From positions 1 through 7,926 of the forward strand of contig ONNU01000376.1 in NCBI GenBank assembly GCA_900319255.1: a stretch of 7,926 nucleotides of DNA. The letters run 5' to 3'. This DNA comes from an uncultured Eubacteriales bacterium. GTDB taxonomy: Bacteria > Bacillota > Clostridia > Oscillospirales > Acutalibacteraceae. Below are positions 1 to 6,274 of the stretch, one piece after another. The notes beneath the pieces were generated by a model, which was not told the DNA's origin, did no database searches, and saw nothing but the letters and a program-made list of their open reading frames with translations. Position 1 is the first letter of the stretch. Every line of letters begins with the position of its first letter. Position numbers and translations under genes: made by a program.

Positions 1-64
1 AATATCAGGGTTCAAATTACTCAAAAAACATTGCATTAATGCGGCATAATTGTGTTTTTCCATA

Positions 65-122
65 TTGAGTTTCACGGATTCAGGATTTAGTTTTTTACTG
101 TTGAGTTTTACGGATTCTGGAA
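65..122. repeat. Two-copy imperfect direct repeat, 36-bp period
   Basis: Two 22-bp units at 65-86 and 101-122 begin TTGAGTTT, share ACGGATTC and GGA, and match at 19 of 22 positions. They sit in AT-rich non-coding DNA beyond the gpsA terminator. Only two copies are visible, and the sequence 36 bp further left does not match well. The function is unknown: they could be a decayed tandem repeat, paired protein-binding sites, or the edge of a larger element off the left end. No gene is supported in 1-159. Confidence 0.5.
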
Positions 123-159
123 TAAATAACAGACTGCCATGAAAGCGCAGCTGCATAAG

Positions 160-194
160 AAAAAAGCCGGTGAAATGGATTCATCGGCTTTTTT
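160..194 (-). terminator. Intrinsic terminator of gpsA (structurally bidirectional)
   Basis: The stem arms are GCCGGTGAA (166-174) and TTCATCGGC (180-188), a nine-base-pair stem with one G-T wobble and a five-base loop. It is preceded by six A and followed by six T, so it can terminate transcription from either side. It lies 21 bases beyond the gpsA stop codon on the minus strand, which makes it the natural end of that transcript. Confidence 0.88.
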
Positions 195-215
195 ATATGT
201 GATGTATAATTTTTA

Positions 216-1175
216 TCAGAATTCAGATTTGACGGAACGCTCGAACATATCGGTAAGAGCCTGCTTTGCATCAAGCTTGCCGGCGATAACATCCGCAACG
301 CCCTTGCAGATGGGCAGATCAACATTGTATTTTTCGCCCAGCTGACATAAAGCTGTGGTGGTGTCAACACCCTCGGCAAGGAGACCGTATTTTTCGCCCT
401 TGACGAGAGTTTCGCCGAACATACGGTTGTGGCTGTATTTTGAGAAAAGAGTAGCCTCGTAATCGCCAAGATGACAAAGACCGTAGGCTGAAAGCTCATT
501 ACCGCCCATAGCCTTGATAAGCCTTGAGATCTCTCTTGTACCTCTTGACATAAGAGCGCCCTTTAATGCGGAAAGATTCAGACCGTCAAGCATACCTGCT
601 GCGATACCGATAGAGTTTTTAGCAGCTGCGCCGATCTCATTTCCGATAAGATCCTGACCGACATAGAAACGGATAAGCTCGCTTGAGAATTTGCTGATAA
701 GATAGGGCTTCAGCTCCTCGTGACGGGAGTCGATGACCATACAGTTGGGGATACCCTGACTGAAGCTCTGGGGATGACCGGGACCTACCCAGATAGCAAC
801 CTTAGTTTCCTCCGGGACATATTCCTCAACTATCTGAGTAAGACGGCAGCCTGTACCAAGCTCGATGCCCTTCATGCAGAGAACGATCTTTTTGCCCTTG
901 ATATCAAGCTTGGCGAGTCTTTGCACAAAGGATCTGAGCGCCTGAGAGCTTATGGAGATTATCATTATCTCAGCGCTGCTGACTGCTGCTTCAAGATCAT
1001 CCGTTATTTCGATAGACTCACGGAATGACAGCATATTGTTTTTGCGGGTAGTTTTGAGTTCGATAAGCTGAGGCGCATCAGCAAGTCCCCAGATAGTCAC
1101 CTTGTGTCCGATCTTATCAAGATACCATCCGATAAAAGAACCCCATCTGCCGCAGCCTAAAAGTGTAATATTCAA
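216..1175 (-). CDS. gpsA: Glycerol-3-phosphate dehydrogenase [NAD(P)+], GpsA
   Basis: This cytosolic enzyme of the GpsA family reduces dihydroxyacetone phosphate to sn-glycerol 3-phosphate for phospholipid synthesis. The predicted protein has 319 residues, against about 330 for the family. The N-terminal Rossmann fold carries GCGRWG at residues 7-12 (family GxGxWG). K102 in CMKGIE, K186 in AAAKNSIGIAAG and the SHNRMFG segment (R251) match the conserved substrate and nicotinamide positions, and MSRGTREISRL at 209-219 is typical of the C-terminal helical domain. I chose the TTG start at 1175: the conserved fold begins there and AGGAGG lies a few bases upstream. The frame stays open to an ATG at 1274, but those 33 extra residues are non-conserved and would put the ribosome site inside the gene. 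Oddity: the usual GPTFA/GPSHA loop reads GPGHPQSF, so this is a divergent member. PAP2 lies upstream on the same strand, 168 bases away. Confidence 0.92.
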   Translation of the reverse strand: MNITLLGCGRWGSFIGWYLDKIGHKVTIWGLADAPQLIELKTTRKNNMLSFRESIEITDDLEAAVSSAEIMIISISSQALRSFVQRLAKLDIKGKKIVLCMKGIELGTGCRLTQIVEEYVPEETKVAIWVGPGHPQSFSQGIPNCMVIDSRHEELKPYLISKFSSELIRFYVGQDLIGNEIGAAAKNSIGIAAGMLDGLNLSALKGALMSRGTREISRLIKAMGGNELSAYGLCHLGDYEATLFSKYSHNRMFGETLVKGEKYGLLAEGVDTTTALCQLGEKYNVDLPICKGVADVIAGKLDAKQALTDMFERSVKSEF

Positions 1176-1264
1176 AATAAACTCCTCCTTTGAATTAGCC
1201 GACAGAAAGCCGACCGGTAGTTTATAAGGTTTCGTAAATCCAGGCAAAGCTTCATCTGGATAAC

Positions 1265-1293
1265 ATTGTATCATATTTTTCTGAAAATAGCCA
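1265..1293 (-). promoter_or_regulatory. Possible extended -10 promoter for gpsA
   Basis: On the minus strand, TGATACAAT forms an extended -10 (hexamer TACAAT at 1265-1270). Seventeen bases upstream is a weak -35 (TGGCTA, 1288-1293). Transcription would start near 1258, giving a leader of about 83 bases. That leader would begin with a hairpin whose arms are ATCCAG and CTGGAT (1238-1261), which could stabilise the RNA 5' end. A TTGACA at 1312-1317 is also present but has no good -10 at normal spacing. No terminator is visible after the PAP2 gene, so read-through from it is also possible. Confidence 0.35.
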
Positions 1294-1343
1294 TAGCCAT
1301 ACTATAATATTTGTCAATAAATAATAAAGAATTTTGCTCAGCA

Positions 1344-1889
1344 TCAATACGATTTACTTGTCAGCGGAATGTGATCCTCAAAAATATAGTTATCAAGCTT
1401 TCCGGCGATTATTCCTGTAATGATGCCGAAGATGGCACCGAAAATAACATCAGTCGGAAAATGAAAATACAGATACATCCTTGAAAATGCCATTGCTAAA
1501 GCGAATATATACATTCCTATGCCTAACTTCTTATTGTACATAAAGCAGACGGTAGCTGTGCTGAATGCGAAAAACGTATGACCGGAGGGAAAAGAGGTAT
1601 CAAACTCAGGCGACAGCATCAGCTGGATATTCGGATTTAATATATAGGGCCGTATCCTCTGCACCACCGGCTTCAGGATAAAGCTGCAGTTTATCAGCGT
1701 GAGAATAAGAGCAAGGGACATTTTCGTACCCAGCCGTCTGTATTTTTTTGTGATAAGGCAGATGATAGCCATGACTATCCAGATAAGCCCCAGCTTGCCA
1801 AGTGTGGAAACGGTTATTGTGATTGCATCAAGAACCGGACTTCTCAGATATTTCTGCATCATATTAAGCACTGTAAATTCCCAATCCAT
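1344..1889 (-). CDS. PAP2-family membrane phosphatase
   Basis: A membrane phosphatase of the PAP2 superfamily, 181 residues, with all three signature motifs: KPVVQRIRP (K73 to P81, KxxxxxxRP), PSGH at 101-104, and SR at 136-137 followed by H143 and D147 (SRxxxxxHxxxD). The family histidines H104 and H143 form and assist the phosphoenzyme, with the active site facing outward. Hydrophobic segments lie around residues 20-46, 57-73, 104-118, 122-136 and 147-163. Likely substrates are phosphatidate, phosphatidylglycerol phosphate or undecaprenyl pyrophosphate; the sequence alone does not decide. The start at 1889 is supported by AGGAGG six bases upstream. The downstream gpsA makes a lipid-head-group precursor, so a phospholipid role is plausible but inferred. 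No terminator is visible between the two genes. Confidence 0.9.
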   Translation of the reverse strand: MDWEFTVLNMMQKYLRSPVLDAITITVSTLGKLGLIWIVMAIICLITKKYRRLGTKMSLALILTLINCSFILKPVVQRIRPYILNPNIQLMLSPEFDTSFPSGHTFFAFSTATVCFMYNKKLGIGMYIFALAMAFSRMYLYFHFPTDVIFGAIFGIITGIIAGKLDNYIFEDHIPLTSKSY

Positions 1890-1964
1890 ATGATACCTCC
1901 TCTTACATTACATAAAATGGTTGTTTTTCAGCCGACAAATAAAGGTATGACCTCTCTGAATAAT

Positions 1965-1993
1965 AGTATAGCACATTCCTATCATAATATCAA
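1965..1993 (-). promoter_or_regulatory. Sigma-A-type promoter for the PAP2 gene
   Basis: On the minus strand, TTGATA (-35, 1988-1993) and TATACT (-10, 1965-1970) are separated by exactly 17 bases. A TG one base before the -10 adds an extended -10. Transcription would begin near 1958, leaving a leader of about 70 bases before the start codon. The -35 ends only four bases from the inverted-repeat element at 1998. Confidence 0.75.
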
Positions 1994-1997
1994 TTGC

Positions 1998-2183
1998 CGG
2001 CGTGCCGCCGGTGTCAAAATCGCGGGGGCAGGTCTGACAAAGCGTTACTTTTGTTCCCGCGTGTTATACTCAGATGGGATGGGGAAACAAAAAATGCCGC
2101 CAATAGAACAATCTTACAATCGCGAGGAAAAAGCCTTGCATGGTCATAACTTACAACGCGAACATGACAGCGGCGGCACGCCG
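1998..2183. repeat. MITE- or REP-like long imperfect inverted repeat
   Basis: The ends are inverted copies of each other. The outer 13 bases (CGGCGTGCCGCCG) are identical, then TGTCA and TCGCG are also shared, giving 23 of 27 terminal bases. Homology continues inward at lower identity, so left arm 1998-2061 and right arm 2121-2183 pair at about 46 of 63 positions with one gap. The centre (2062-2120) is unpaired. The right flank carries extra GCC-rich sequence to 2197. There is no transposase and no supported gene; open frames across it are products of the palindrome. No clear target-site duplication is visible. It lies exactly between two divergent promoters. One arm is related to the sequence just after tmRNA, so it belongs to a dispersed family. 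It may be a non-autonomous mobile element or a structured-RNA repeat. Confidence 0.7.
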
Positions 2184-2218
2184 CCGGCCGCCGCCGCAAA
2201 AAATATTATAAAAAATTG

Positions 2219-2247
2219 TTGATTTTTTCAAAAAGATATAGTATAAT
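2219..2247 (+). promoter_or_regulatory. Promoter of SRP RNA and dnaX
   Basis: TTGATT (-35, 2219-2224) and a perfect TATAAT (-10, 2242-2247) are separated by 17 bases. Transcription is expected near 2254. The first transcribed bases form a small hairpin (CGCC, loop TTGA, GGCG), then an AT stretch with six T, before the SRP RNA body at 2281. This suggests a short 5' leader removed by processing, as known for the Bacillus subtilis scRNA precursor. Confidence 0.82.
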
Positions 2248-2280
2248 GTTATTGTCGCCTTGAGGCGGAGTAATTTTTTC

Positions 2281-2450
2281 AAGACAGAATCATGCATTGG
2301 GAGATGCGAACGGGCAGGCGCTGTACGACAGCTCGCCGCGAACCATGTCAGGCGGGGAACCGAGCAGCATTAAGTGTGCACAGCTGTGCGATAAAGTTAG
2401 TCTGTTCGTCCGTATCTCCAAGTGTATGACCCCGCATAGCGGTCTGTCTT
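2281..2450 (+). ncRNA. ffs: Signal recognition particle RNA (SRP RNA)
   Basis: This is the RNA scaffold that binds Ffh and targets ribosomes making membrane and secreted proteins. The helix-8 signature is clear: GAACCATGTCAGG, then a CGG-GGAA-CCG tetraloop hairpin, then AGCAGCATTAAG (about 2340-2376). A long helix 5 pairs 2290-2306 with 2412-2428 with one mismatch, and ACAGCT pairs with AGCTGT further in. AAGACAGA (2281-2288) pairs with TCTGTCTT (2443-2450) to close the molecule. The location directly ahead of dnaX matches scr-dnaX in Bacillus. The body is about 170 bases, longer than the ~100-base small type but well short of the ~270-base large type. I see no room for Alu helices 3 and 4. 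Exact ends are estimated from pairing. Confidence 0.88.
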
Positions 2451-2459
2451 GTTTTTTTA
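2429..2459 (+). terminator. Likely partial terminator after SRP RNA
   Basis: A short GC-rich hairpin (CCGC, loop ATA, GCGG, inside 2429-2443) is followed by TGTCTTG and a run of seven T (2452-2458). It overlaps the 3' strand of the closing SRP helix. It would release abundant SRP RNA while letting some polymerase continue into dnaX, which has no other visible promoter. The hairpin is weak, so this call is tentative. Confidence 0.4.
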
Positions 2460-2493
2460 TGTACAGACTTCCGGTGATGATGGGGGTGAGGAT

Positions 2494-4086
2494 ATGTATA
2501 GGGTGTTGTACAGGAAATACCGTCCTAAGTTCTTTGCTGATGTTATCGGTCAGCCGCAGGTTACCGATACGCTGAAAAACGAACTCAGATCGGGCAGACT
2601 TGCTCATGCATATCTTTTTACCGGCTCCCGGGGAACAGGAAAAACCACCTGTTCAAAGATCCTTTCAAAAGCGGTCAACTGCCTTTCACCCAAGGACGGC
2701 GACCCCTGCGGAGAATGTGAGATCTGCCGCGGAATTGACGACGGCAGCATTCTTGATGTTGTTGAAATAGACGCAGCCAGCAATAACGGCGTTGATGATA
2801 TCCGTACTCTCCGGGAGGAAGCGAATTTTACCCCGGCAAACGCAAAATTCAGGGTATATATCATAGATGAGGTGCATATGCTTTCAATAGGAGCGTTCAA
2901 TGCCCTTCTGAAAACCCTTGAAGAGCCGCCGGAGCATGTGCTTTTCATCCTTGCGACCACCGAGGTACATAAGATCCCCGCAACTATCCTTTCAAGATGC
3001 CAGAGATTTGATTTTCACAGGATCTCTCCGGAGGATATCGCTGAAAGACTGAAATTTGTCTGCCAGAGCGAGGGTGTTACCATAGACGATGCTGCGGCAT
3101 TGCTTGTTGCAGCGATCGCAGACGGCGCGATGAGAGATGCGCTTTCGCTGCTTGACCAGTGCATGGGCAGAAGCGACGGACATATCACTGAGGATATCGT
3201 CAGACTTACGGCGGGACTTGCGGACAAGAGCCATCTTTTAAAGATCGCAGAGGCTGTAAAAGCCGGCGACAGTGCAGAGTTTATCAGCATCATTGATGTG
3301 CTTTATAAAAACAGCAAGGATATGGCAAGGCTTTGTGATGAGCTTATCGAGCATTATCGTGAGCTTATGCTTATCAAAACGATGAAGCAGCCCAGAAGCA
3401 TTATCGTCATGTCCGAATCAGAATTTGAAAAAGCAAATGAACAGGCAATGAGTATTCCCCTTGCGGATATTGTCAGAGCCATCGGGATATTGCAGACCGC
3501 TCAGGAAAAAATGCTCCGGGGCGCAAACCGCAGGATCGAAATGGAAATGACAGCCGTAAAGCTTTGCTCCAAGGGAAATGCGGAGATAGCCGCTATTGAT
3601 CCGGCTATTGAAAAAAGAGTAGCCGCGATCGAAAAGCTGCTTTCATCCCTGAAGGAGCTGCGTGTGCAGGAAAGCCATTCGCCTTCTCATTCCCAGTCAA
3701 AGACGATGCTTCCAAAAGTAAAAAGACCCAGCAGCGATGAAATGGAAAAGCTGAGGAAAAACGCTGTACCGTTTTCGAGATGGCAGGAGGTACTGGATCA
3801 GATATCGCAGTATTCTCCCACCGTAGCGGCAGGATTTACAGGGAGCAAGGCGTATATGACCGATAATATAATCCTTGTGGATTCCGATAAGGACATCTGC
3901 TTTGATTATCTGAGAAAGGCTGAGCTGAGACAGAGGATAAGGGATACGATAAAATCCCTGACCGGTCAGGAATATAAGCTTGGCAGATACAGCTATCCCG
4001 ATGAAAAGAGGGAGGATGATCCCCTTTCATCCTTTATAAACGATCTGAAAGCGTCAGGCGTAAATGTTGATGAAAGAAACGGCTGA
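2494..4086 (+). CDS. dnaX: DNA polymerase III subunit gamma/tau, DnaX
   Basis: The AAA+ clamp-loader subunit that loads the beta clamp and, as tau, links the loader to the replicative polymerase. It has 530 residues, near the size of Bacillus DnaX. The conserved start MYRVLYRKYRP leads to Walker A GSRGTGKTT (44-52), zinc cysteines C63, C72, C75 and C78, Walker B DEVH (125-128), sensor ATTE (154-157) and the SRC arginine-finger motif (167-169). The lid and collar domains follow to about residue 375, then a charged low-complexity linker, then a C-terminal domain in the tau position. I chose the ATG at 2494 because the conserved N-terminus begins there and GGGGGTGAG lies just ahead. The frame is open back to 2449, but that stretch is the SRP RNA tail. 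No convincing programmed frameshift site is visible, so a short gamma form is not predicted. Confidence 0.96.
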   Translation: MYRVLYRKYRPKFFADVIGQPQVTDTLKNELRSGRLAHAYLFTGSRGTGKTTCSKILSKAVNCLSPKDGDPCGECEICRGIDDGSILDVVEIDAASNNGVDDIRTLREEANFTPANAKFRVYIIDEVHMLSIGAFNALLKTLEEPPEHVLFILATTEVHKIPATILSRCQRFDFHRISPEDIAERLKFVCQSEGVTIDDAAALLVAAIADGAMRDALSLLDQCMGRSDGHITEDIVRLTAGLADKSHLLKIAEAVKAGDSAEFISIIDVLYKNSKDMARLCDELIEHYRELMLIKTMKQPRSIIVMSESEFEKANEQAMSIPLADIVRAIGILQTAQEKMLRGANRRIEMEMTAVKLCSKGNAEIAAIDPAIEKRVAAIEKLLSSLKELRVQESHSPSHSQSKTMLPKVKRPSSDEMEKLRKNAVPFSRWQEVLDQISQYSPTVAAGFTGSKAYMTDNIILVDSDKDICFDYLRKAELRQRIRDTIKSLTGQEYKLGRYSYPDEKREDDPLSSFINDLKASGVNVDERNG

Positions 4087-4322
4087 CCGCATCAGTCCGG
4101 ATCAGCGCCGTAAAAGGCGCAATTACCTGAATGAAAACAAAAGCCGTCCGCAGAATGGCAGAGGGCGCAGGCTGAGAAGGCAGCAGGCGACCTGTCATTG
4201 ATATGAGGCGAAGTCAGTATTTTTCTGTGGGATCGTTACCTGCAGAAATAAGACTTTCTGTATTTTGTGGCCAGCTGATAATAAATAAAAAATCAAAAAA
4301 TAAAAAAACGGAGGCAATTAAA
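4087..4322 (+). other. dnaX-ybaB intergenic region, no gene supported
   Basis: This 236-base gap contains a small hairpin (GCGCC 4105-4109, GGCGC 4116-4120) with no T tract, and an A-rich stretch before the ybaB ribosome site. A frame in phase with ybaB starts at 4203, but its translation lacks conserved character and has no ribosome site. No convincing promoter was found. The region is long for an operon gap, so ybaB-recR may have their own weak start or RNA processing here. Confidence 0.5.
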
Positions 4323-4673
4323 ATGAAAGCAAGATTACCCAAGGGTTACAGCAACGGAGGAAACACAAACATCCAGCAGCTTGCCCGTCAGGCACAGAAG
4401 ATGCAGGAGGAAATGGACGCTGCAAGCAAGGAGCTTGATGAAAAGGAATACAGCGCAACTTCCGGCGGCGGAGCAGTAAAGGCTGTAGTAATGGGCAGCC
4501 TGGAGGTAAAGTCCATTGAGATCAGCAAGGATGTTGTAGATCCTGAGGATATAGATATGCTCAGCGACCTTATCATCGCAGCAGTAAACGAAGCTATCCG
4601 CAACGCAAGAGATGAGAAGGCAGACACAATGGATAAGATCTCAGGCGGACTTAATGTACCCGGTCTGTTCTGA
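4323..4673 (+). CDS. ybaB: YbaB/EbfC family nucleoid-associated protein
   Basis: A small DNA-binding protein of the YbaB/EbfC family, 116 residues (family about 100-110). Members form dimers shaped like tweezers, bind DNA as nucleoid-associated proteins, and are almost always encoded between dnaX and recR. Visible features are the N-terminal amphipathic helix with AQKMQEEMDAASKELDEKEY (24-43), the GGG turn (48-50) leading into a beta strand with VKAVVMGSLEVKSIEI (52-67), the acidic DPEDIDMLSDL segment (73-83), and the C-terminal helix ending in the SGGLNVPGLF tail common in the family. The Gly/Asn-rich residues 9-15 are a slightly extended N-terminus. The start at 4323 is chosen because GGAGG lies eight bases upstream (4310-4314). 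The stop is followed after three bases by recR, so the two are cotranscribed. Confidence 0.93.
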   Translation: MKARLPKGYSNGGNTNIQQLARQAQKMQEEMDAASKELDEKEYSATSGGGAVKAVVMGSLEVKSIEISKDVVDPEDIDMLSDLIIAAVNEAIRNARDEKADTMDKISGGLNVPGLF

Positions 4674-4676
4674 TAA

Positions 4677-5279
4677 ATGGCAGGCAACAGATTACCGCCC
4701 TATGATAAGCTTGTGGAGCAGATAAACAGACTGCCCTCACTGGGACGCAAGACATCCGAAAGGATAGCGTATCATATCATAGAGATGGGCGACGGCGAAG
4801 TCGAAAAGCTTGTGGAAGCGATATTGAGCGCACATAACGATATCCATAGATGCAGCATCTGCGGCAATTACACGGATAAGGAGATCTGCTCCATATGCGC
4901 TGATCCCACAAGAGATAAATCGGTCATATGCGTTGTGACAAGACCCAGAGATATAATGGCGTTTGAAAAGAACCGTGTGCTGAAATGTACATATCATGTA
5001 CTTCACGGACTTTTGTCGCCGGCAGAGGGCATAGAACCGCATATGATAAATATAAAAAGCCTTATTGAACGCCTGAAAAAGGGCGGGATTAAAGAGGTCA
5101 TCATGGCGACCGATCCGTCTGTAATGGGCGAAGCGACTGCTATGTATATATCAAAATTCATCAAACCAATGAATATCAAGGTCACAAGGCTCGGCTATGG
5201 AGTAGCCGTAGGCAGTGAGCTTCAGTATGCAGATGAAATGACCCTTTCAAGATCTATTGAATACCGTAATGAGATCTGA
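4677..5279 (+). CDS. recR: Recombination protein RecR
   Basis: RecR works with RecO and RecF to load RecA at single-stranded gaps. The length, 200 residues, is typical. Domains in order: helix-hairpin-helix with LPSLGRKTSERIAY (19-32), a four-cysteine zinc finger (C59, C62, C71, C74), a Toprim domain from about residue 82 with VLHGLLSPAEGIEP (108-121), ATDPSVMGEATAMY (144-157), and the C-terminal YADEMTL motif (184-190). The residue at the canonical Toprim glutamate is T88; other Firmicute RecR proteins also lack Glu there, and RecR is not a topoisomerase. The upstream ybaB stop is only three bases away (TGATAAATG) and no Shine-Dalgarno is visible, so translation is probably coupled to ybaB. 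Confidence 0.95.
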   Translation: MAGNRLPPYDKLVEQINRLPSLGRKTSERIAYHIIEMGDGEVEKLVEAILSAHNDIHRCSICGNYTDKEICSICADPTRDKSVICVVTRPRDIMAFEKNRVLKCTYHVLHGLLSPAEGIEPHMINIKSLIERLKKGGIKEVIMATDPSVMGEATAMYISKFIKPMNIKVTRLGYGVAVGSELQYADEMTLSRSIEYRNEI

Positions 5280-5314
5280 AAGAAGCATTTCCTTTGCTTC
5301 ATGCAGAAATATAT

Positions 5315-5342
5315 GGGGATGCCCCGGAATAAGGGTGTCCCC
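5315..5342 (+). other. Stable hairpin in the recR-smpB gap
   Basis: GGGGATGCCC (5315-5324) pairs with GGGTGTCCCC (5333-5342) over ten positions, including two adjacent G-U pairs, around an eight-base loop. A weaker hairpin (GAAGCA 5282-5287, TGCTTC 5295-5300) lies just after the recR stop. Neither has a T tract, so classic intrinsic termination is not supported. They may be processing or stability elements that separate recR from smpB, or a leader structure for smpB. No gene and no clear promoter are seen in 5280-5395. Confidence 0.5.
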
Positions 5343-5395
5343 GTTAAAAACAGCCCGTAGGGAAGGAACTATTCAAGGCGGAAGGCGGTGGCACT

Positions 5396-5863
5396 ATGGC
5401 GAAAAAGCAGGCTGATAATACGATAGCCCAGAATAAAAAAGCATTCCATGATTATTTCGTCATAGAAAGCTATGAAGCCGGGATAGAGCTTTGCGGCACA
5501 GAGGTTAAATCCCTGAGAGAGGGAAGAGTTAATCTCAAGGACAGCTGGTGTACTGTTGAGGACGGTGAGCTGTGGGTAAAGGGAATGCATATCAGTCCCT
5601 ATGAGCACGGCAATATATTCAACCGTGACCCGATGCGTGTACGCAGACTTCTGATGCATAAGCGTGAGATAATGAAGCTTTTCGGAACGGTGAAGCAGGA
5701 GGGATATTCTCTTATCCCGCTCAGCCTGTATTTCAAAGGCTCACATGTAAAGATGAAGCTCGGGCTTTGCAAGGGCAAAAAGCTGTATGACAAGCGTGAC
5801 GATATGGCTCAGCGTCAGGCAAAGCGTGATATAGAGCGGGCTGTAAAGGAAAGAAACAGATAA
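5396..5863 (+). CDS. smpB: SsrA-binding protein SmpB
   Basis: SmpB binds the tRNA-like domain of tmRNA and delivers it to stalled ribosomes. The 155 residues match the family. Visible signatures are IAQNKKAFHDYFV (10-22), YEAGIELCGTEVKSLREGRVNL (26-47), HISPYEHGN (65-73), DPMRVRRLLMHKREI (78-92), LIPLSLYFKGSHVKM (106-120), and KGKKLYDKR (126-134). The first parts form the OB-like barrel that contacts tmRNA. The basic C-terminal tail from about residue 130 forms the helix that reads the empty mRNA channel. The start is supported by the family N-terminus and a G-rich site (GGCGGTGG, 5384-5391) close to the ATG. The gene for its RNA partner begins 54 bases after the stop, so the pair is probably coexpressed. 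Confidence 0.96.
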   Translation: MAKKQADNTIAQNKKAFHDYFVIESYEAGIELCGTEVKSLREGRVNLKDSWCTVEDGELWVKGMHISPYEHGNIFNRDPMRVRRLLMHKREIMKLFGTVKQEGYSLIPLSLYFKGSHVKMKLGLCKGKKLYDKRDDMAQRQAKRDIERAVKERNR

Positions 5864-5917
5864 TTATATTGAAAAGCTATTTCCGGGTGGAGTTTAACGA
5901 AGCCTGAAATAATATAC

Positions 5918-6274
5918 GGGGGTGCAATGGTTTCGACGGGGGGCGAGAACGCCGGCAAGCGAGCAGCGGCATTGCGGAACCGCTATAAAATCCGTAAAAC
6001 CTTAAATAATAAACGACAACACTAAACCTGTTGCCCTTGCCGCTTAATTAGGCAAGCGTTCATATAAAGAGTACCACGGCTTTATATGGGCGTCGACTTA
6101 GTGGTGAACGTGAACGAAAAAGCGTCTTGATTTTCGTCATGATCCAAAGACTACCGAAACGTCAAGCCTGTCTGCGGGCGTGACGCGTGGGGAATCCCAA
6201 ATCACAGACTGCGCTCGGAGAAAACCGACCGGATCACCTTTCGGACAGGAGTTCGATTCTCCTCACCTCCACCA
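5918..6274 (+). ncRNA. ssrA: Transfer-messenger RNA (tmRNA)
   Basis: One-piece tmRNA of 357 bases. The 5' GGGGGTG (5918-5924) pairs with CACCTCC (6264-6270) as a seven-base-pair acceptor stem with one G-U, and the encoded ACCA ends at 6274. The D-loop-like TTTCGACGGGG follows the 5' end. The T arm is AGGAG-TTCGATT-CTCCT (6247-6263). The tag frame, its TAA in the loop of a hairpin (TTGCC/GGCAA, helix 5), and a pseudoknot-rich middle are in the expected order. The RNA is charged with alanine and rescues stalled ribosomes together with SmpB, encoded immediately upstream. No strong separate promoter is visible in 5864-5917; it may be transcribed with smpB and matured by RNase P and 3' nucleases. 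Confidence 0.96.
6012..6047 (+). other. tmRNA-encoded proteolysis tag
   Basis: The frame AAC to TAA encodes NDNTKPVALAA and stops at 6045-6047. The ALAA end is the classic ClpXP degradation signal, and the N-D-N start resembles other SsrA tags. The codon before AAC is ATA (6009-6011), so the resume codon is either ATA or AAC. The common GCN resume codon is absent. The stop codon sits in the loop of the next hairpin, as in other tmRNAs. Confidence 0.8.

Noticed and set aside
65..122. Direct repeats as a CRISPR array
   Set aside because: Only two imperfect units with a 14-base gap; no array, no cas genes.
1890..2222. Open frames on both strands across the intergenic region (1890-2222 plus, 2014-2199 minus)
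   Set aside because: They run over the PAP2 promoter, the inverted repeat and the start of the SRP promoter. The translations are compositionally odd and lack ribosome sites.
3504..3616. Runs of six A in dnaX as a programmed frameshift site
   Set aside because: Neither run (3504-3509, 3611-3616) is in the A-AAA-AAG register needed for -1 slippage, and no stimulatory stem is evident.
4131..4175. Fourteen-codon frame in the dnaX-ybaB gap
   Set aside because: No ribosome site, no recognisable peptide, and length within chance expectation.
4203..4322. In-frame N-terminal extension of ybaB
   Set aside because: Family conservation begins at the internal ATG 4323, which has GGAGG at proper spacing; the extension is non-conserved and lacks a ribosome site.
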